Below, piece by piece: positions 1 through 7,865 of a stretch of 43,079 nt of DNA (the first letter of the stretch is position 1; the number at the start of each line of letters is the position of its first letter). The notes under the pieces were generated by a model. It worked only from the letters and a program-made list of their open reading frames with translations, searched no databases and was not told where the DNA came from. A program made the translations under genes and the position numbers. Source of the stretch: Firmicutes bacterium CAG:631 (GTDB lineage: Bacteria > Bacillota_I > Bacilli_A > RFN20 > CAG-631); NCBI GenBank assembly GCA_000433015.1, contig HF998023.1:1-43079 (forward strand), in the 5' to 3' direction.

Positions 1-329
1 AAAATATGACAAAATTCCGAGAAATTTTTTTCTTTGCCATATTCATTTGATGCATTTTCAAACTTCTCACGATTGTTTAAAAAGCAATGAATAATCATTT
101 CATTTTTTAATGTATATTCTTTCACAAGTCCTCTGTAATCATACCTATTATTTTTTAATTTTTTTATCATATTTAAGGATTTATCATAATTACGCTTGCA
201 AAAACTATTTTTGATTATTTTGATTTTTATCCAGGGTTTAATGCTAAGAATCAAGCAAATAATCCAAACGATAAGAAATTCTATACCGATAACTTCCCAT
301 TTTATTGTAATATCAAAAATATTATACAT
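1..329 (-). CDS. Hypothetical membrane-anchored protein, C-terminus outside the window
   Basis: The frame is open from an ATG at 327-329 to the window edge (109 codons read) and is preceded by a strong Shine-Dalgarno (AGGAGG about 13 bases upstream). Residues about 11-29 form one hydrophobic segment (WEVIGIEFLIVWIICLILSI), followed by a lysine- and asparagine-rich, probably cytoplasmic part. That fits a single-pass protein with a short N-terminal anchor. I do not recognise a family. Its start codon overlaps the end of a start-less upstream frame (322-525), and a good promoter lies at 615-644. The gene is real on coding grounds; its function is unknown. Confidence 0.6.
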   Translation of the reverse strand, partial: MYNIFDITIKWEVIGIEFLIVWIICLILSIKPWIKIKIIKNSFCKRNYDKSLNMIKKLKNNRYDYRGLVKEYTLKNEMIIHCFLNNREKFENASNEYGKEKNFSEFCHI

Positions 330-525
330 TTCCAATATATCCTCCTAAATTTTTAAACAATTCAATTAATATGATACTTATTTTTGGATAACAATAAATT
401 GCTATTACAGTAACAGCGATTTCAGGTAAATTCGAAGAAAATTTATTATAAGCATATTGATTGCAAAAAATAAAACGACATAACTTGGAATCACAATACC
501 TAGAATTTAAATTATATAAGGTTGT
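322..525 (-). pseudogene. Start-less open frame, possible 3' remnant of a small membrane protein gene
   Basis: On the minus strand 67 codons stay open between an in-frame stop at 526-528 and a TAA at 322-324, but there is no ATG, GTG or TTG until close to the end. The translation contains a hydrophobic stretch (PEIAVTVIAIYCYPKISII). The stop overlaps the ATG of the next gene by a few bases, an arrangement typical of coupled genes. I read this as the 3' remainder of a gene whose 5' end was lost, but an AT-rich chance frame is possible. Confidence 0.25.
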
Positions 526-614
526 TTATAGTTCTTATATAAATTAAATGGGTTTTAAAAAAACAGAACAATTCACTATTTTGATTGTTATTTATTCCTA
601 TGCTTTATATTTAT

Positions 615-644
615 AGTATACTATGGTTGTTCTTGACGCGTCAA
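615..644 (-). promoter_or_regulatory. Sigma-A-type promoter
   Basis: On the minus strand TTGACG (639-644) is followed after 18 bases by TATACT (615-620). The -35 lies in a small palindrome (TTGACGCGTCAA, 633-644), which could be an operator. It points toward the partial gene at 1-329. Confidence 0.6.
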
Positions 645-722
645 TTATTTTAGAGATGTTCCCAGTAATATCTTATTTGTGAATAAAATTAAAAAACATT
701 CAGTTGAATAAACGAAATGAAA

Positions 723-758
723 AGACGATTTTGTCTAAGAGAAGGTCAAAAATCGTCT
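723..758 (-). terminator. Inverted repeat, probable weak terminator of the 801-1358 gene
   Basis: AGACGATTTT (723-732) and AAAATCGTCT (749-758) form a perfect 10-bp stem with a 16-base loop. On the minus strand it lies just downstream of the gene ending at 801 and is followed by a T-rich but broken tract. Confidence 0.45.
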
Positions 759-800
759 AGATGATTAACTTTGTTTTTTTCATTAGGAATTTTAAATGCA

Positions 801-1358
801 TCAGTTTTCAGCATCTTCCCTTGTACTAGTTTTTTTTATAAAATTAATTAATTTCTTTTTGGATATATCAAAATAATACGGACGTTCCCAAAACTTTCTT
901 CTAGTTATTGGAATTTTATATGTTTTGGGCTCTTTGTTTTTTTCAGATATATGTAAACAAAGAATAATATCATCATTCAAACTAAAGTTATTTTCTATAA
1001 ATTCGCCTAGTTTTGTTTCATAACCCCTTGATATAAATATTTCTCTATTTCTTTTTTTAAAATAACTTATAACTTTTTTGATGATTATTTCAATATCTTC
1101 TTGATTAATCTGAGTTATGAATTCAATATCTTGAGAACACTTAGGACAGAAAAAAACTTTATGAATAAATTCACATGGTCCTACCATTATCGCTCCATCT
1201 CCACCAGCATCAAAATCATAATACTTTGCTTCTTCTGATTTTTGATCTACAACTTTTCGATGCTTAACAATCATTAGTTTTTCGCCACATTTATAGCAAT
1301 AGTGGTTTCTAAACTTAACTTTAAAGATGTTACCATAATTGTACCAATGCTTATTCAT
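801..1358 (-). CDS. Hypothetical zinc-ribbon protein
   Basis: 185 residues that I cannot place in a family. Two CxxC pairs (C21/C24 and C71/C74), each near aromatic or basic residues, suggest one zinc-binding ribbon in the first 75 residues. The remainder is a soluble, lysine-rich domain with no membrane segment. The ATG at 1358 has a strong Shine-Dalgarno (GGGAGG, about 8 bases upstream) that overlaps the stop of the preceding small gene, so the two are probably coupled. No neighbour suggests a function. The island-like setting (low GC, unknown genes, a remnant next door) fits accessory DNA. Confidence 0.6.
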   Translation of the reverse strand: MNKHWYNYGNIFKVKFRNHYCYKCGEKLMIVKHRKVVDQKSEEAKYYDFDAGGDGAIMVGPCEFIHKVFFCPKCSQDIEFITQINQEDIEIIIKKVISYFKKRNREIFISRGYETKLGEFIENNFSLNDDIILCLHISEKNKEPKTYKIPITRRKFWERPYYFDISKKKLINFIKKTSTREDAEN

Positions 1359-1361
1359 AAC

Positions 1362-1613
1362 CTAATCCTCCCAATTAAAACGATTTATCAAATTAAATTC
1401 TATGGTTAGACTTTGTAAATTTTTTATATCCAATAAAAATACATTCATATTCACCATTACCCCAAAGATATGCATTTCATCAATAATGCCAGCTAAAGCA
1501 AATGAAATTATCGGAGAAATTAATGTTAACCAGGATAAAATAATGCCTAAAATTTTTGCTTTTTTTGTTTTTCTATTTTTTCCTCCTATGTTAAAAAAAG
1601 AAAATGGATACAT
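1362..1613 (-). CDS. Hypothetical small membrane protein, start uncertain
   Basis: The frame gives 83 residues from the ATG at 1613, with hydrophobic segments (ILGIILSWLTLISPIISFALA). No Shine-Dalgarno precedes that ATG. Instead a strong AGGAGGA sits inside the frame, after codon 9, with no standard start codon in the following 30 codons. Either the annotated ATG is right and the site is fortuitous, or a start codon has been lost. It ends 3 bases before the zinc-ribbon gene, so it looks like the first gene of that pair. Family unknown. Confidence 0.4.
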   Translation of the reverse strand: MYPFSFFNIGGKNRKTKKAKILGIILSWLTLISPIISFALAGIIDEMHIFGVMVNMNVFLLDIKNLQSLTIEFNLINRFNWED

Positions 1614-1650
1614 TTATTGGAACTGCTTTTAAATTTTAAGCCAATATCCT

Positions 1651-2349
1651 TTAAAATATTTTTTGAGCTAATTTTAAATCTTCAATATCATCAATTTCAA
1701 TCCATTTAGAATGGATAAAACAAGGATAGAAAGAATGTAATTTTAAAATCGCATTTAAAGCCACTTCACTCCAACTTTTTTTATTTTCTTTTAACAAATC
1801 TTGAATTTTTAAAAACAAATCAAAAGAAGCAGTTGCACTGATGCGATAAAGATCAATACTTGTCCCACTAGCATAGGATGGCAAGATTTCTTTTGAAATA
1901 GCTTGAATTTGATTGTTTTGAATAGATACTTTCATAGATTCTTCAAAATAACAAGTTGCATCTACGGCAATGGCATTTTGAAAAGAAGGTTTAAGAATTT
2001 CTTGGATAATTTCATTTTCAAATAAAATATCGCCATTTAACCAAAGAAAATCTTTCCCCTTTAAAAAAGGCTCTACAAGAGATAAAGAATACATATTATT
2101 GGTTGTAAAGTAATCTTTATTTTCAATTAAAATGATTTGCTGAAGATGTAAAGAGTCAATATATTGTTTTAGTTTTTGAAATTGAAAACCACCAACAATA
2201 TAAATCGTTTGAATTTGATTGTTTAATAATAATTGGATTTGTCTTTCAAGAAGGGTTGTTCCATTAATGTTTAATAAGCATTTTGGTGTATCTTTTGCCC
2301 TATTTTGCATCCGACTGCCAATCCCTGCAGCTAAAATGACAGCATCCAT
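1651..2349 (-). CDS. Sugar/polyol-phosphate nucleotidyltransferase, LicC-like
   Basis: 232 residues with the N-terminal nucleotidyltransferase signature (ILAAGIGSRM at about 5-14, then KDTPKCLLNING with the conserved lysine) and a metal-binding NGDILFEN motif near residue 105. The length and the motifs match the short cytidylyl/uridylyltransferase group that includes phosphocholine cytidylyltransferases (LicC), not the longer GlmU or GalU enzymes. Its ATG overlaps the stop codon of the upstream glycerol-1-phosphate dehydrogenase by one base (TAATG), so the two are translationally coupled. I infer that it activates a polyol phosphate supplied by that partner, perhaps to a CDP-linked glycerol for a surface polymer. 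The substrate is not proven by sequence. Confidence 0.75.
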   Translation of the reverse strand: MDAVILAAGIGSRMQNRAKDTPKCLLNINGTTLLERQIQLLLNNQIQTIYIVGGFQFQKLKQYIDSLHLQQIILIENKDYFTTNNMYSLSLVEPFLKGKDFLWLNGDILFENEIIQEILKPSFQNAIAVDATCYFEESMKVSIQNNQIQAISKEILPSYASGTSIDLYRISATASFDLFLKIQDLLKENKKSWSEVALNAILKLHSFYPCFIHSKWIEIDDIEDLKLAQKIF

Positions 2350-3377
2350 TATAATTCCTCACATAGTTCATCATAAATGGAAGATAAAAGGGCATCATTT
2401 AAGGTGACTTCATCTAATATGGTATATTTATCAGGACGCAAAGATTTAGCCTTATTCATGCACAAAATAAAGTCTTCTTTGGTAATATTTAATAATTTTG
2501 GATTGATTTGTACATCAAAATTTTTCAAATAAGTAAGTAAAAAGTCATATTTTCTATTTTGTAATTTTGCCATAACAATACTTCCTAAAGCCACTTGAAG
2601 TCCATGTAAGTTGGTTTGTTTACTATAATAATCCAAAGCATGACTAAATAAGTGTTCTGCACCACTGCAAGGGCGACTTGTGCCTGCAAAATCCATAGCA
2701 ATTCCGGATAAAACTAATGACTGTACTAAACTTTTTATAAAAGGATAATCCATTTGAGTAAAACGACAATTTAATAGGGTATCTAAAGCTGTGGAAGACA
2801 TCAAATAGGCCAAATCTTTCATGGTTTCTTTTTTAGCTTTTACGGCAAGTTTCCAATCATATAAAGCAGTATAATTGGATAAAGTATCTCCAATACCTGC
2901 TTTAATATATTTGATTGGACTTTTCATGATGACTTCTAAATCAACAAAAAGAGCATAAGGGATGGCACATCCTAAACTTTTTGGCTTTCCATCCTGTCTT
3001 TTTAAAACGGCAATGGGACTAGCAATGCCATCATTTGAAACAATGGTTGGAATAGAAATAAATTTGGTCTTAGAAACATAAGCAGCATATTTGCATATAT
3101 CTAATACTTTTCCACCCCCAAGTCCTACAATAAATTGAATGTCGGTAGCAATGACTCGTTCAGCGATATCCATTGCATATTCAATCGTATTATTATCGAC
3201 AAATTGTTCTTTTAAATTTGCATGTTTTTTTAAAATGGGTTTAATGCGATGACCAAAAAGATGATCAATATTTTCATCTGAAACATATAATACTTTTCCA
3301 TGAAGTTGGATAATAGAAGAAAAATATTCATCTAATCGATTCCAACAATTTTTTTCAATTTTTAAAATACATTCCAT
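2349..3377 (-). CDS. egsA: Glycerol-1-phosphate dehydrogenase (EgsA/AraM family)
   Basis: 342 residues of the iron/zinc-dependent alcohol dehydrogenase superfamily, glycerol-1-phosphate branch. The nucleotide-binding GLGGGKVLD is near residues 85-93. Metal-ligand regions are visible as GIGDTLSNYTALYDW, SGAEHLFSHALD and NLHGLQ. The family reduces dihydroxyacetone phosphate to sn-glycerol-1-phosphate. An in-frame ATG at 3383 is only one base after AAGGAG, while the ATG at 3377 is 7 bases away, so I prefer 3377. In Bacillus the product feeds heptaprenylglyceryl phosphate; here the coupled nucleotidyltransferase points to an activated glycerol phosphate instead. Confidence 0.85.
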   Translation of the reverse strand: MECILKIEKNCWNRLDEYFSSIIQLHGKVLYVSDENIDHLFGHRIKPILKKHANLKEQFVDNNTIEYAMDIAERVIATDIQFIVGLGGGKVLDICKYAAYVSKTKFISIPTIVSNDGIASPIAVLKRQDGKPKSLGCAIPYALFVDLEVIMKSPIKYIKAGIGDTLSNYTALYDWKLAVKAKKETMKDLAYLMSSTALDTLLNCRFTQMDYPFIKSLVQSLVLSGIAMDFAGTSRPCSGAEHLFSHALDYYSKQTNLHGLQVALGSIVMAKLQNRKYDFLLTYLKNFDVQINPKLLNITKEDFILCMNKAKSLRPDKYTILDEVTLNDALLSSIYDELCEEL

Positions 3378-3411
3378 AATCATACTCCTTTTAAATTATT
3401 AATAATTCTGT

Positions 3412-3439
3412 TTGAAAATCAAAAAGAATGTGCTAGAAT
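3412..3439 (+). promoter_or_regulatory. Promoter of the 3464 small membrane protein gene
   Basis: TTGAAA (3412-3417), 16-base spacer, TAGAAT (3434-3439), followed by a GGAGG site and the ATG at 3464. It lies in the divergent region with the dehydrogenase gene. Confidence 0.55.
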
Positions 3440-3463
3440 AAAAACGAAAATGGAGGAACAAAC

Positions 3464-3736
3464 ATGAAAGACAGAAATAAAGTATTAGGTATTTTGGCAT
3501 TTGTAGCTTTATTTTTAGCTGGTGTAATGAAAATTTTAAATGCTACAAACTTAAATTTAGGAAGTGTTGGTACTGTTTTACAAATCATTGGAGAACTAAG
3601 TTTAGTTTTAACCGTTGTAATCGCTGCACATCCTTTTGCAAAAGGATTAAAAAGCATTGTCTGGTATATTATTTACTGGGTTTTAGCGATTATTGCTGTA
3701 GTCGGCGTTGTATACGGTGGCGTTACATTAATTTAA
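3464..3736 (+). CDS. Small three-helix membrane protein, function unknown
   Basis: 90 residues that form three hydrophobic segments: about 8-25 (LGILAFVALFLAGVMKIL), 34-55 (VGTVLQIIGELSLVLTVVIAAH) and 64-88 (IVWYIIYWVLAIIAVVGVVYGG). The start has a GGAGG 8 bases upstream and its own promoter and terminator, so it is a monocistronic gene. I do not recognise the family and nothing nearby assigns a role. Confidence 0.75.
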   Translation: MKDRNKVLGILAFVALFLAGVMKILNATNLNLGSVGTVLQIIGELSLVLTVVIAAHPFAKGLKSIVWYIIYWVLAIIAVVGVVYGGVTLI

Positions 3737-3740
3737 AGGA

Positions 3741-3775
3741 AAAAGCATGGTACTAATCATGCTTTTATTATTTTT
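3741..3775 (+). terminator. Rho-independent terminator of the 3464 gene
   Basis: AAAAGCATG (3741-3749) pairs with CATGCTTTT (3758-3766) around an 8-base loop and is followed by T-rich sequence. Confidence 0.7.
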
Positions 3776-3817
3776 AAAAAGCTCTAAAGTAAGCAACTTA
3801 CCTTAGAGCTTTTTTTA
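3776..3817. terminator. Strong bidirectional terminator
   Basis: GCTCTAA-x-GTAAG (3781-3793) pairs with CTTAC-x-TTAGAGC (3797-3809) with one mismatch. It is flanked by A5 and T7, so it can stop transcription both from the 3464 gene and from the convergent gene ending at 3815. Confidence 0.8.
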
Positions 3818-4234
3818 TCCTTGATAATTAGAACTATGTCCAGCTCGATCTTCATCTTCATTAAATTTTTTGGCTGATAATCCTTGACCAAAATAAAATA
3901 AAACAAAGAATAGTAAAATAAATAACAAAATGATAATCGGAGCTGTTGTGGATTTAAAATCAATGCGCACAATTAAAGGAACTAATTGTAAAATTAATAC
4001 AAAAGCAGTTTGAACAATTTTTGTAGCAAATTTTGCTTTTGGCAATAAACAAAAAATAATATGAATAGCAAATATAACTAATACTGTAATCTTTGTAACT
4101 AAATACAAAGTTTTCATGCCCGGATATAATTCATTATGTATGGGCCATAAAACCAAACCAATTAAAGCTGAAATGACTAATAAAATACCAAGAATTGCAC
4201 CAACAAATAGTTTTGTTTTTCCATCATTTTTCAT
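3815..4234 (-). CDS. Four-helix membrane protein, function unknown
   Basis: 139 residues from the ATG at 4234. A GTG at 4240 is in frame but sits directly against the GGAGGGG Shine-Dalgarno, so the ATG is the better start. Four hydrophobic segments are visible: a first after a KNDGKTK cytoplasmic start, then about 43-62, 69-90 and 98-120. The polar tail ends in acidic and charged residues. The gene has a near-consensus promoter and a terminator of its own. No family is recognised; it may be a small envelope stress protein, but that is only a guess. Confidence 0.7.
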   Translation of the reverse strand: MKNDGKTKLFVGAILGILLVISALIGLVLWPIHNELYPGMKTLYLVTKITVLVIFAIHIIFCLLPKAKFATKIVQTAFVLILQLVPLIVRIDFKSTTAPIIILLFILLFFVLFYFGQGLSAKKFNEDEDRAGHSSNYQG

Positions 4235-4261
4235 AAACACCCCTCCGTTTTTTCTATTTTA

Positions 4262-4291
4262 ATTATATGTATTTCATGAACAATTTGTCAA
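4262..4291 (-). promoter_or_regulatory. Near-consensus promoter of the 3815-4234 gene
   Basis: On the minus strand a perfect TTGACA (4286-4291) and a perfect TATAAT (4262-4267) are separated by 18 bases. It begins 3 bases beyond the stop codon of the upstream lipoprotein gene. Confidence 0.8.
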
Positions 4292-4294
4292 TTG

Positions 4295-6244
4295 TTAATG
4301 TTGAATTGTCCCTGCCTCTAAAGCTTCCTGAATGATTTGAGCCACATTTAAAGATTGTCCAATATCTATTAATGCAGCATTTTGTAAACTGATGTCTAAA
4401 GATAAGCCTGACATGGATACAGCGCCCGTAAGACTTAAGGTGGATAGATATCCTTCTTCATTTGTTTGTATAGAAAGGACAAAATCTTTGGATATGCCTA
4501 AAGATGAACCTTCTTTAATTAAAGTAATAGCGTCTTTATTAATAGTAATCGTTAAAATGTTTTGTTCTTCATTTAAAGTGATATCTTTTATAAGCTCACT
4601 AAATTGAACAGATGCTTGCGCATCACCGTTATTTCTAACCAAATCGGAAGCATTAAGGATATCAAAAATATTATTCGCTATATCCGCTTGAAATTCTTCA
4701 AATGTCCACGATTTTTTTAAAACTTCTTTTGTCGTTCGATTTAAATAAATTTTATTTTGAGATTGGTCGATATAGACTAAAGAATGTGTATTTTCTTTTA
4801 CAATGGTACTTCCTAACCAATTGGGAGCCATGTTTAAATCTAAAACGGCATAAACTTGTTGATTGGTATCAATACTTATTTTAATATCAAAAGTAATGTC
4901 TACCTTTGCAAGTCCTAAACCGGATAAATGGATGACTCCTGTAAGATGAAAATCTTGAAGCTGTGCTGTTTTAGAAATTGGTTGAGCAAAAGCAAGTAAA
5001 TGGTCTAACCATTGTAAAGCAGAATCATGGTTCATTTCAAAAACAAAATCTTCTTCTAATAGTGAAACTTCTATATTTTCATTGAATAAAGACATATTTG
5101 CAGTCTTAAAAAGATAAGCATCATTTTGTTTTGTAAATATAGCCTCACATTGAAATTGATTTTCATTAATTGAAAAAGGAGTAGCAAAATCAGAACAATC
5201 TATGGAAATTAGAATAAAAGCTTCTTGTAAAGTTTCTGTTACTTCTAAGTTTTGAATTGGAATTTCATGTTTCATAAGTTGCTCTAAAAAAGAGACTATA
5301 TCAAAGACATCTTTTGGTAAAACTTCAACCAATGTTTGATATGTTTTTAATAAATCAATTTGATAAACTTTATTTTGATAAGAAACATAAGAACGATTTG
5401 GATTGATTTCAATTAAAATATCTTCTTGATTATAATGAATAATCGCCTTTAATGTAACAGATTGTAAAAGTTGTTCGATTGAAACGATTTGTGAAGTTAA
5501 CAATTGATTCAAAGTTGTATCATCAATACTGAATTGCATTTGAATCGTTGTATTTATATTTCCTTGTAAGGTTACTAAAACAGAAATCACTTGATTGTTT
5601 TCAAAAGCAGAGCGCACAATTCTTAAGGCTTTCTTTTGGACATCAGTTTGTATTTGATATTGTGCTTTAATCGTAATATCTTTAGTAAGAATAGAAAATT
5701 GTTGGTCCCAACCAACAAAAGTATAAATGAGATCATTATCTTCTTCATATGTTGGATTTTCTGGAGGAACAATCTTGGTTCCATAATCTGCAGTAACTTG
5801 TTTTAAAATAGAATCATCATAATTTAAAAAAGTATAAGTATATTGATTAATTGTTTCATTATAAATGGGATAGATGTCTTCATTTTTTGTAATTGCTGAA
5901 AAATCATCTAAAGACCATTTTACAAATTGATAGGAATATTGATCAGTTTTCTTTTTTTCTGGATTATTTTTGGGAGGTATAATTGGTTCTCCTTCTTGAA
6001 TCGTATCTTCCTTGATGATTGTATTATAAGCATCGTAAAAACGATAGGTATAATATGGAATAGGTTCTGGTTCATTGCTTGAAGAACTAGAATTTGTACT
6101 TTCATTTGGTAAAGATGGGATACTTGAACCATTTGTTGAATTGGAATGAGATGAATTGGCTGTAGCTGAATTGTTTTGTGAACATCCTGTAATCATCATC
6201 AAACATAGGACAAATAACCCGCTGACTTTCACTTTTTTTGACAT
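4295..6244 (-). CDS. Lipoprotein with InlB-type repeats
   Basis: 649 residues starting at the ATG at 6244, chosen because GAGGGG lies 8 bases upstream and a signal peptide follows at once. The lipobox ITGC puts the lipidated cysteine at residue 21. A Ser/Asn/Pro-rich linker follows to about residue 65. Two repeats of the Listeria-Bacteroides (InlB B-repeat, Flg_new) type lie at about 66-130 and 132-195, each with the YTYxF start and a FVxW core. The remaining 450 residues are beta-rich, duplicated-looking sequence of unknown family. It is anchored on the outer face of the membrane and probably takes part in surface adhesion or sensing. Confidence 0.8.
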   Translation of the reverse strand: MSKKVKVSGLFVLCLMMITGCSQNNSATANSSHSNSTNGSSIPSLPNESTNSSSSSNEPEPIPYYTYRFYDAYNTIIKEDTIQEGEPIIPPKNNPEKKKTDQYSYQFVKWSLDDFSAITKNEDIYPIYNETINQYTYTFLNYDDSILKQVTADYGTKIVPPENPTYEEDNDLIYTFVGWDQQFSILTKDITIKAQYQIQTDVQKKALRIVRSAFENNQVISVLVTLQGNINTTIQMQFSIDDTTLNQLLTSQIVSIEQLLQSVTLKAIIHYNQEDILIEINPNRSYVSYQNKVYQIDLLKTYQTLVEVLPKDVFDIVSFLEQLMKHEIPIQNLEVTETLQEAFILISIDCSDFATPFSINENQFQCEAIFTKQNDAYLFKTANMSLFNENIEVSLLEEDFVFEMNHDSALQWLDHLLAFAQPISKTAQLQDFHLTGVIHLSGLGLAKVDITFDIKISIDTNQQVYAVLDLNMAPNWLGSTIVKENTHSLVYIDQSQNKIYLNRTTKEVLKKSWTFEEFQADIANNIFDILNASDLVRNNGDAQASVQFSELIKDITLNEEQNILTITINKDAITLIKEGSSLGISKDFVLSIQTNEEGYLSTLSLTGAVSMSGLSLDISLQNAALIDIGQSLNVAQIIQEALEAGTIQH

Positions 6245-6278
6245 TAAAATCATCCCCTCTATAAAAAAAGTCTTTTTC

Positions 6279-6307
6279 ATTATAAAGGAAAAAAAATAAA
6301 TACACAA
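6279..6307 (-). promoter_or_regulatory. Promoter of the InlB-repeat lipoprotein gene
   Basis: On the minus strand TTGTGT (6302-6307), a 17-base spacer and a perfect TATAAT (6279-6284), 35 bases before the chosen ATG. Confidence 0.65.
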
Positions 6308-6309
6308 GA

Positions 6310-6350
6310 AAAAAATGACCTTTTTGTTTTATGTATAAAACAAAGAGGTC
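6310..6350 (-). terminator. Terminator of the DUF2238-type gene
   Basis: The arms at 6317-6331 and 6336-6350 (GACC.. TTTTGTTTTA / TAAAACAAA..GGTC) form a long hairpin, followed on the minus strand by a T-run at 6310-6315. Confidence 0.7.
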
Positions 6351-6356
6351 TGTTTA

Positions 6357-7130
6357 TTATTCATTTTTTTCTTCGACTATCGTCTCAACTTCTTTATTTT
6401 CTATTGTTTGATTTTCTTGCTTTTTTGTGTTGTTTTTTTCTTTTTTAGAAATGGCAAATTTTTCAAATGCATTTTTTTCATGCTTTAAAGCAAAATAACC
6501 AATCGTTGCAAAGATGGTTGCGCCAATGGTATCTAACATTAAATCTTTCATCGTATCTTTTAATGCATTTCTTCCGATAAATATTTCTCCTGTTGCAGAG
6601 TCCATATAACGTTGCATATTTGAACCAGTAAGTTGATCTGCAAAATATTCAACAACTTCCCATAATACACCAATTGTTACAGCAAAACAAACAGCAAAAA
6701 TGGCTACAAATAAAGGGGATAATTTTAAGCCCTTTACATTTTCATTTAAAAGATTAATCATCGAAAAAGAGACAATGGCTAAAGTGGCTCCTGTAAAAGT
6801 ATGCAAAATAGAATCCCATCCTTTGACATTGACATAAAACCCAAATATTTCACCCAAAACAAAATGGCAAATGCAAACGACTAAATAAATGACAAGTAAT
6901 ATATTTGAAAAATTGACTTTTGCTTTTTTTTCTAAAAAATTAGGGACAAAAGAGCATAATAAAAATAACAAGGATTGAACCGCAGCAAAAGCAAATCGGC
7001 TTCGTTGACTATCGTCATTGACAAAAAACATTCCAATAACACTAGCAATGAGTGTGATTCCAATAAGTATTCGATTAATCGTATAAAAAAGACTGGTTCC
7101 TCTTTTTTGTTTAACAGCAGTGTTAGACAT
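6357..7130 (-). CDS. Polytopic membrane protein, DUF2238/YjdF-like
   Basis: 257 residues from the ATG at 7130; AAAGGAAAG lies upstream, and the longer in-frame extension has no ribosome site. About six transmembrane helices are visible. The GWDSILHTFTGATLA stretch and the later GVLWEVVEYFADQ motif carry the conserved His, Trp and Glu residues typical of the YjdF/DUF2238 membrane family. The C-terminal 40 residues are a highly charged Lys/Glu/Asn tail. The family has no settled role. It is divergent from the PAP2 phosphatase gene and shares the 7131-7223 promoter region. Confidence 0.7.
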   Translation of the reverse strand: MSNTAVKQKRGTSLFYTINRILIGITLIASVIGMFFVNDDSQRSRFAFAAVQSLLFLLCSFVPNFLEKKAKVNFSNILLVIYLVVCICHFVLGEIFGFYVNVKGWDSILHTFTGATLAIVSFSMINLLNENVKGLKLSPLFVAIFAVCFAVTIGVLWEVVEYFADQLTGSNMQRYMDSATGEIFIGRNALKDTMKDLMLDTIGATIFATIGYFALKHEKNAFEKFAISKKEKNNTKKQENQTIENKEVETIVEEKNE

Positions 7131-7152
7131 TTTATCACTTTCCTTTAATTCA

Positions 7153-7181
7153 ATTATATTTGGGAAAGAAATAAAAGTAAA
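7153..7181 (-). promoter_or_regulatory. Promoter of the DUF2238-type gene
   Basis: On the minus strand TTTACT (7176-7181), a 17-base spacer and a perfect TATAAT (7153-7158). Confidence 0.65.
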
Positions 7182-7196
7182 CAAATAATTCAAATG

Positions 7197-7205
7197 TGTT
7201 ATACT
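7197..7205 (+). promoter_or_regulatory. Extended -10 promoter of the PAP2 gene
   Basis: TGtTATACT (7197-7205) is an extended -10 element. The -35 position holds only a weak GTAAAC. It is 19 bases from the chosen ATG. Confidence 0.45.
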
Positions 7206-7223
7206 AAAAAAGAAGGTGAAACA

Positions 7224-7763
7224 ATGGACACAAAAATTCTAGATTTTATTGCCAAAAATATGCGAAGTGATTGGCTAGATTTTCTAATGAAAGTTTTTAC
7301 ATTTATAGGTGAAGCAGGAATATTTGGCATCGCAATTGCTATTCTATGTTTATGTTTTAAAAATTATAGAAAAACGGGAATGTATATTTTAATTACCATG
7401 GCCTTAGGCTTTTTAATTGGGAATTTGCTTTTGAAAAATGTCATTGCTAGAGATCGACCATGTGTAGTGCATCCCGAACTAGTTCATGCAATTTCTTGCC
7501 CTAGTGGGTATTCAATGCCAAGTGGACACACCTTGCATAGTTTTATTCCAGCTTTTGTTTTATTATTTAATAAAAAATGGGAAAGTGGCATCATCACTTT
7601 TGTTTTAGCTTCTTTGATTGCTTTTTCTAGAATGTATTTTTATGTGCATTATCCGTCAGATATTTTATTTGGCTTCCTTTTGGCTGCTTTGTTATCCTTT
7701 GTGGTATGGATTTTATTTACCAAAGTAAAAAAATTAAATCAATTGTTTTTTAAAGAAGGATAG
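7224..7763 (+). CDS. PAP2-family membrane phosphatase
   Basis: 179 residues from the ATG at 7224, which follows AGAAGGTGAAACA; the longer frame lacks a ribosome site. All three PAP2 signature blocks are present: KNVIARDRP, PSGH and SRMYFYVHYPSDILFG, with the catalytic histidines in the second and third. About five helices place it in the membrane with an outward-facing active site. The family removes phosphate from lipid phosphates such as undecaprenyl pyrophosphate or phosphatidic acid. The neighbouring TVP38-type protein gene, also an envelope lipid protein, is in the same direction. Confidence 0.85.
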   Translation: MDTKILDFIAKNMRSDWLDFLMKVFTFIGEAGIFGIAIAILCLCFKNYRKTGMYILITMALGFLIGNLLLKNVIARDRPCVVHPELVHAISCPSGYSMPSGHTLHSFIPAFVLLFNKKWESGIITFVLASLIAFSRMYFYVHYPSDILFGFLLAALLSFVVWILFTKVKKLNQLFFKEG

Positions 7764-7865
7764 TTCATTTGAAGTTAAAATAGAAGAAGTATTCTTTGCT
7801 AACTAAATCAAACATATTTATATTTTTTAATTCATATATTGTATTGATTTGTATGGGTGAGAAAA

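Larger units (their letters stand above)
330..800. other. Gene-poor interval with promoter, remnant and hairpin
   Basis: This stretch holds the start-less frame at 322-525, a minus-strand promoter at 615-644 and an inverted repeat at 723-758. Apart from these I see no coding sequence. It is even more AT-rich than the rest of the window. Confidence 0.5.

Noticed and set aside
1402..1632. Plus-strand frame over the small membrane gene
   Set aside because: It is antisense to the better-supported minus-strand frame, has no ribosome site, and ends in low-complexity sequence.
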